This document shows, one piece after another, positions 60,555 through 64,000 of a stretch of DNA of 64,000 nucleotides (position 1 is its first letter; each line of letters starts with the position of its first letter). The notes beneath the pieces were generated by a model. That model saw only the letters and a list, made by a program, of their open reading frames with translations, searched no databases and was not told the DNA's origin. Made by a program: the position numbers and the translations under genes. The DNA comes from Streptomyces lincolnensis. Its GTDB lineage: Bacteria; Actinomycetota; Actinomycetes; Streptomycetales; Streptomycetaceae. The stretch is from positions 186,001 to 250,000 of the forward strand of contig NZ_JAIHON010000013.1 in the NCBI RefSeq assembly GCF_021173675.1, written 5' to 3'.

Positions 60555-62435
60555 TCAGAGATGGTGACGCCGGGCGGCGACTTCCCGGTCGTAGTGCTCA
60601 CGTGCCTGTACGGCCGCCTCACGGGACGCCACCTCGGCCACCGGCACGTCCCACCAGGCCTCGGCCGGGGGAGCGGCCGGGCCGGCGGTGTCGGTCTCGA
60701 CGTAGACGCAGGTCGGGCGGTCGGCGGCGCGGGCCGTGGCCAGCGCCTCGCGCAGCTCGCGGACCGTCTTGGCGCGCAGGACGTCCATGCCGAGGCTGGC
60801 CGCGTTGGCGGCCAGGTCGACCGGGAGCGGGGCGCCGGTGAAGGTGCCGTCGGCGGCCCGGTAGCGGTACGCGGTACCGAAGCGCTCGCCGCCGACCGAC
60901 TCCGAGAGGCCCCCGATGGAGGCGTAGCCGTGGTTCTGGATCAGGACCAGGTTGATCTGGAGGCCCTCCTGGACGGCGGTGACGATCTCCGTCGGCATCA
61001 TCAGATACGTGCCGTCGCCGACCAGCGCCCACACGGGCGTGTCCGGGGTGGCCTGCTGGACGCCGATCGCGGCCGGGATCTCGTAGCCCATGCAGGAGTA
61101 GCCGTACTCCAGGTGGTACTGGCGCGGGCTGCGGGCCCGCCACAGCTTGTGCAGGTCGCCCGGGAGCGAGCCGGCCGCGTTGATCACCACGTCCTCGTCG
61201 CCCACGACCGCGTCCAGCGCGCCGAGCACCTGTGTCTGGGTCGGGACAGCGTTGTCGTCGGCGGCCTCGAAGGCGGCCTCGACGACCTGCTCCCAGCGTT
61301 CCTTGCCGGTGCCGTACTCCGTGACGTACGCGGGATCCACGCGATGGCCGGCCACGGCCGCGGTGAGCGCCTCAAGGCCCGCCCGCGCGTCGCAGACCAG
61401 GGTGCGGGCGGTCAGCTTGTGGGCGTCGAAGGCGGCGATGTTGAGGTTCAGGAAACGGACGTCGGGGTTCTGGAAAAGCGTGCCGGAGGCGGTGGTGAAG
61501 TCGGTGTAGCGCGTGCCCACGCCGATGACCAGGTCGGCGGTGCGGGCCAGGTCGTCGCAGACCGCGGTGCCGGTGTGGCCGATGCCGCCGAGGTCGGCGG
61601 GGTGGTCGTGGCGCAGGGAGCCCTTGCCGGCCTGGGTGGAGGCGACCGGGATGCCAGTGGCGTCCACCAGCGCCTTCAGCGCCTCCTCGGCCTTGCTGTG
61701 GTGGACCCCGCCGCCCGCGACGATCAGGGGGCGCGCGGCGGCCCGGATCGCGCGTACGGCCTCGGCCAGCTCGACCGGATCGGGCGCGGGACGCCGTACG
61801 TGCCACACGCGCTCCGCGAAGAACTCCTCGGGCCAGTCGTACGCCTCCGCCTGCACGTCCTGCGGCAGGGCGAGGGTGACGGCGCCGGTCTCGGCCGGGT
61901 CGGCGAGGACCCGCATGGCCTGGAGGGCGGACGGGATCAGCGCCTCGGGCCGGGTGATCCGGTCGAAGTACCGCGACACCGGGCGCAGGGTGTCGTTGAC
62001 GGACACGTCCGCCTCGGTGGGGTGCTCCAGTTGCTGGAGCAGTGGGTCGGCGGGGCGGGTGGCGAAGGAGTCGCCGGGCAGCAGCAGGACCGGCAGGCGG
62101 TTGATCGTCGCGAGCGCCGCGCCGGTGACCAGGTTGGTGGCGCCGGGTCCGATGGACGTCGTCACGGCCTGCGCGGAGAGCCGGTCGAGCTGCCGGGCGT
62201 AGCCCACCGCCGCGTGCACCATGGCCTGCTCGTTGCGGCCCTGGTGGAACGGCATCGCGTCCTCGCCGACCTCCACGAGCGCCTGCCCGATGCCCGCCAC
62301 GTTGCCGTGGCCGAAGATGCCCCAGGTACCGGCGATCAGCCGCTGCCGGACGCCGTCCCGCTCGGTGTGCTGGACGGACAGGAACCGCACCAGCGCCTGG
62401 GCGACGGTCAGGCGGGCGGTCGGGGGGTGGCTCAT
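60555..62435 (-). CDS. iolD: 3D-(3,5/4)-trihydroxycyclohexane-1,2-dione hydrolase
   Basis: A 626-residue TPP-dependent enzyme. The N-terminal domain has GIFGHGNVAGIGQAL and the conserved Glu in FHQGRNEQAMVHAA; the C-terminal domain has the TPP motif GDGTYLMMPTEIVTA...QNHGYASIGGL (about residues 475-510). The order of blocks and SCMGYEIPAA identify IolD, which opens the cyclohexane ring in myo-inositol breakdown. ATG 62435 follows GAGGT. iolC lies upstream on the same strand, 48 bp away, and the GntR gene downstream. Confidence 0.93.
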   Translation of the reverse strand: MSHPPTARLTVAQALVRFLSVQHTERDGVRQRLIAGTWGIFGHGNVAGIGQALVEVGEDAMPFHQGRNEQAMVHAAVGYARQLDRLSAQAVTTSIGPGATNLVTGAALATINRLPVLLLPGDSFATRPADPLLQQLEHPTEADVSVNDTLRPVSRYFDRITRPEALIPSALQAMRVLADPAETGAVTLALPQDVQAEAYDWPEEFFAERVWHVRRPAPDPVELAEAVRAIRAAARPLIVAGGGVHHSKAEEALKALVDATGIPVASTQAGKGSLRHDHPADLGGIGHTGTAVCDDLARTADLVIGVGTRYTDFTTASGTLFQNPDVRFLNLNIAAFDAHKLTARTLVCDARAGLEALTAAVAGHRVDPAYVTEYGTGKERWEQVVEAAFEAADDNAVPTQTQVLGALDAVVGDEDVVINAAGSLPGDLHKLWRARSPRQYHLEYGYSCMGYEIPAAIGVQQATPDTPVWALVGDGTYLMMPTEIVTAVQEGLQINLVLIQNHGYASIGGLSESVGGERFGTAYRYRAADGTFTGAPLPVDLAANAASLGMDVLRAKTVRELREALATARAADRPTCVYVETDTAGPAAPPAEAWWDVPVAEVASREAAVQAREHYDREVAARRHHL

Positions 62436-62483
62436 CGGGGACCTCACTGGGAAAGGGGTGTGCGCAAAGGGGGCGTCGGGTGG

Positions 62484-63365
62484 TCAGGGGGTCGTGCTCG
62501 GCTGTGGGGTCTGTGCGAGGAGGTCCTCGATCTCCGCCGCGGTCGGCATCCCCGTGGACTCGGCGGGCCGGGAGGCCATCAGGGCACCGGCCGCGTGGGC
62601 GTACCGCGCGAGGCGTTCCGCCTCCCAGCCGGACAGCAGCCCGTGGCACAGCGCGCCCCCGAAAGCGTCCCCCGCGTCCGGGGCGTCGGCCACCTCGGCG
62701 GTCACGGACGGGATCTCGGTCGCCGTTCCGTCGCGGTGCACGGCGAGCACGCCCCCGGGCCGTTTCACCAGGGCGAGTTCCACGCCCGCGGCGAGCAACG
62801 CCTCGGCGCACGCGCGGGGTTCACGGACCCCGGTGGCGATCTCGCACGCGTCGAGGTCGCCGACCGCGACCGTCGCGTGCCGCACGGCCTCCGCGTAGTA
62901 GGGCCGGGCCTCCTCCGGGCTCACCCAGCAGGCGGGGCGCCAGTCGAGGTCGAACACCGTCGTGCCCGTCCGGCCGCGGGCCTTGAGGGCGGCCAGGGTG
63001 GCCGAGCGGGTCGGTTCCGCGCTGAGTCCGGAGCCGGTGATCCAGAGGATCCGGGCCGCGCGGACCGCGAAGTAGTCGAGTGCGTCGGTCGTCGACTCCG
63101 ACGCGGTCACCCATCGGTCGTCCACGCCGGACGCGGTGAGGGTCTGGTGGAGATACGTGCCGAAGGGATCCGCGCCCGTCCGGGTGATCACGGCGGTGGA
63201 GCGGCCGAGCCGGGCGGCGGCCACCGCCACGTTGGCGGCCGAGCCGCCGAGGGAGCCGTTGAAGCCCCCTACCTGCGGCGACGGGGTGCCGGACCGGGGC
63301 GGGTAGAGATCAACTCCGATACGGCCCATACTGATCACGTCGTAGTGCTGGACTGACTCGGCCAT
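62484..63365 (-). CDS. iolC: 5-dehydro-2-deoxygluconokinase, apparently missing part of the lid
   Basis: A 293-residue PfkB-family kinase. The N-terminal half has MGRIGVDLYP and GGSAANVAVAAARLG; the C-terminal half has VFDLDWRPACW, VGDLDACEIATG and the catalytic DAGDAFGGALCHGLL. IolC proteins are about 320-330 residues; here the segment that should lie between VDDRWVTA and TTDALDYFAV, containing PPDDFPLYFYRxPKAPD in others, is absent while the frame is intact. The first Gly of GAGDAF is Asp, but the catalytic Asp remains. GAGGAG precedes ATG 63365. It should phosphorylate 5-dehydro-2-deoxy-D-gluconate if still active. Confidence 0.88.
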   Translation of the reverse strand: MAESVQHYDVISMGRIGVDLYPPRSGTPSPQVGGFNGSLGGSAANVAVAAARLGRSTAVITRTGADPFGTYLHQTLTASGVDDRWVTASESTTDALDYFAVRAARILWITGSGLSAEPTRSATLAALKARGRTGTTVFDLDWRPACWVSPEEARPYYAEAVRHATVAVGDLDACEIATGVREPRACAEALLAAGVELALVKRPGGVLAVHRDGTATEIPSVTAEVADAPDAGDAFGGALCHGLLSGWEAERLARYAHAAGALMASRPAESTGMPTAAEIEDLLAQTPQPSTTP

Positions 63366-63396
63366 GCGCGACGCTCCTCGATCCGACCTCGGGGGT

Positions 63397-63415
63397 GCAG
63401 GCCCTTCGGGCCTGC
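63397..63415 (-). promoter_or_regulatory. Perfect hairpin in the iolC leader
   Basis: GCAGGCCC (63397-63404), TTC loop and GGGCCTGC (63408-63415) form an 8-bp perfect stem closed by a UUCG-like loop. It lies 31-50 bases before the iolC start codon on the leader RNA of the minus strand. Confidence 0.5.
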
Positions 63416-63448
63416 CGCTTCCCAAGGTGTAGGACTCGAAGGGCAACC

Positions 63449-63514
63449 CTGTCAATAGTTTGTACTTACATTCGGACCTGCTTGTGAAATGATGTCTTAA
63501 CAAAGTATTGACAG
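63449..63514. promoter_or_regulatory. Symmetrical divergent promoter/operator of the iol locus
   Basis: CTGTCAATAGTTTGT (63449-63463) and ACAAAGTATTGACAG (63500-63514) are inverted copies with one mismatch in 15. Each contains TTGACA directed outward. For the binding-protein gene, TTGACA (63508-63513) is followed after 17 bp by TTGGAT (63531-63536). For iolC, the minus TTGACA (63450-63455) is followed by weak TACACC. The shared ACAAA(G/C)TATTGACAG is a candidate binding site for the GntR regulator. Confidence 0.6.
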
Positions 63515-63664
63515 TGGCGGCGGCAAGGGATTGGATCCCGTGCCAAGCGAACCGTGCATGCGGTACATGACCCGGACCTTTCGGAGCCCGGGCCCCGGAT
63601 CCCCGTGATCCCACCCCCTTTATCCCGTCGTTCTTTCTCGTTCGCACAGTGAGGTGCCGGTAAG

Positions 63665-64000
63665 ATGGACCGCTCTTCTCACCCCCGCTCCCGCCGACTC
63701 GTCCCGGTGGTGGCCCTGGCCGCGGCGGCGGCCCTGACCCTGGCCGGCTGCTCCAGCGGCTCGGGCGGCAAGAAAGCCGAGGAGAGCGCGGACGGCGCCT
63801 CCGCGGGCAAGGCCACCACTCCCCGGATGACGGTCGCGCTGGTCACCCACCAGGCCGCCGGTGACACCTTCTGGGACATCGTCCGCAAGGGCGCCGAGGC
63901 CGCCGCGGCCAAGGACAACATCAAGCTGATCTACTCCAACGACCCGAACGCGGGCAACCAGGCCAACCTGGTCCAGAACGCGATCGACCAGAAGGTCGAC
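63665..64000 (+). CDS. Sugar ABC transporter substrate-binding lipoprotein (partial)
   Basis: The gene runs off the window end after 112 codons. It has an N-terminal basic signal peptide RRLVPVVALAAAAALTLAGCSS with the lipobox LAGC, so it is a lipoprotein anchored to the membrane. The mature start MTVALVTHQAAGDTFWDIVRKGAEAAAAKDNIKL matches periplasmic binding protein family 1 (ribose/inositol type). GAGGT precedes ATG 63665. Its divergent position next to iolC and a shared symmetrical promoter suggest a role in myo-inositol uptake. The remainder of the protein and the permease genes are outside the window. Confidence 0.87.
   Translation, partial: MDRSSHPRSRRLVPVVALAAAAALTLAGCSSGSGGKKAEESADGASAGKATTPRMTVALVTHQAAGDTFWDIVRKGAEAAAAKDNIKLIYSNDPNAGNQANLVQNAIDQKVD

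Overview
The window is high-GC DNA with the gene density, GTG starts and gene families of a Streptomyces-type actinomycete: tandem AsnC regulators, DUF574-type methyltransferases, XRE-cupin regulators, an ECF sigma factor with a SnoaL-like tail, a modular type I PKS and an iol locus. It looks like a stretch of linear-chromosome accessory and catabolic territory. No CRISPR array, insertion sequence, integrase or replication origin was seen.

Layout. 1-2.5 kb: end of a glycosyltransferase, then UDP-glucose dehydrogenase and UDP-xylose synthase (UDP-sugar supply). 2.5-6 kb: a DUF4132 protein and a TauD-type dioxygenase. 6-10.5 kb: AbgT transporter plus amidohydrolase operon facing a tandem-fused AsnC regulator. 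10.5-14.5 kb: an operon of glutamine-synthetase-like enzyme, FluG-like amidohydrolase and a NUDIX-like DUF4916 protein, next to a DUF574 methyltransferase. 14.7-17.5 kb: two-TM potassium channel, an atypical P450 and an orphan response regulator. 17.9-24.8 kb: an XRE-cupin regulator followed by a tightly overlapping catabolic operon (M24 hydrolase, TPP-dependent E1 alpha and beta, amidohydrolase, bicupin, SDR-like protein). 24.8-31 kb: a second DUF574 methyltransferase, a decayed HhH endonuclease gene, DUF3140, Dps, a thiolase, RidA with a divergent WYL regulator, and TauE/SafE. 31-36.4 kb: HAD phosphatase, cobK, a DHA2 exporter, cobF, DUF309 and tRNA-Pro(GGG).

36.6-39.4 kb: a compact HAD / methylglyoxal-synthase-like / FkbM methyltransferase / HAD cluster next to the tRNA. 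39.4-44.4 kb: an ECF41-like sigma factor with an NAD(P)-binding epimerase, an SdhA-like flavoprotein and a ferritin-like protein. All four genes carry a matching TGTCAC(A/G)-N16-(T/G)GTC promoter, so they form a readable autoregulated regulon. The epimerase promoter is also followed by two 16-bp palindromes 23 bp apart. 44.6-56.5 kb: an ABC exporter, a flavin halogenase and a 2711-residue ligase-ACP-KS-AT-DH-KR-ACP-TE PKS, a self-contained small halogenated-polyketide locus.

56.6-59.7 kb: NUDIX hydrolase, aldo/keto reductase with a 19-bp-spacer promoter, and an NPPW-motif methyltransferase. The methyltransferase is preceded by a structured leader with a 23-codon Met-rich peptide whose ribosome-binding site can pair with sequence abutting and overlapping the methyltransferase SD, which looks like a translational attenuator. 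59.7-64 kb: iol genes (GntR regulator, iolD, iolC) divergent from a sugar ABC binding protein across a nearly symmetrical promoter pair. The strongest candidates for undescribed biology are the sigma-factor regulon, the leader-controlled methyltransferase, the PKS/halogenase locus and the methylglyoxal-synthase-like cluster. Identifications rest on motif recognition only, with no database search.
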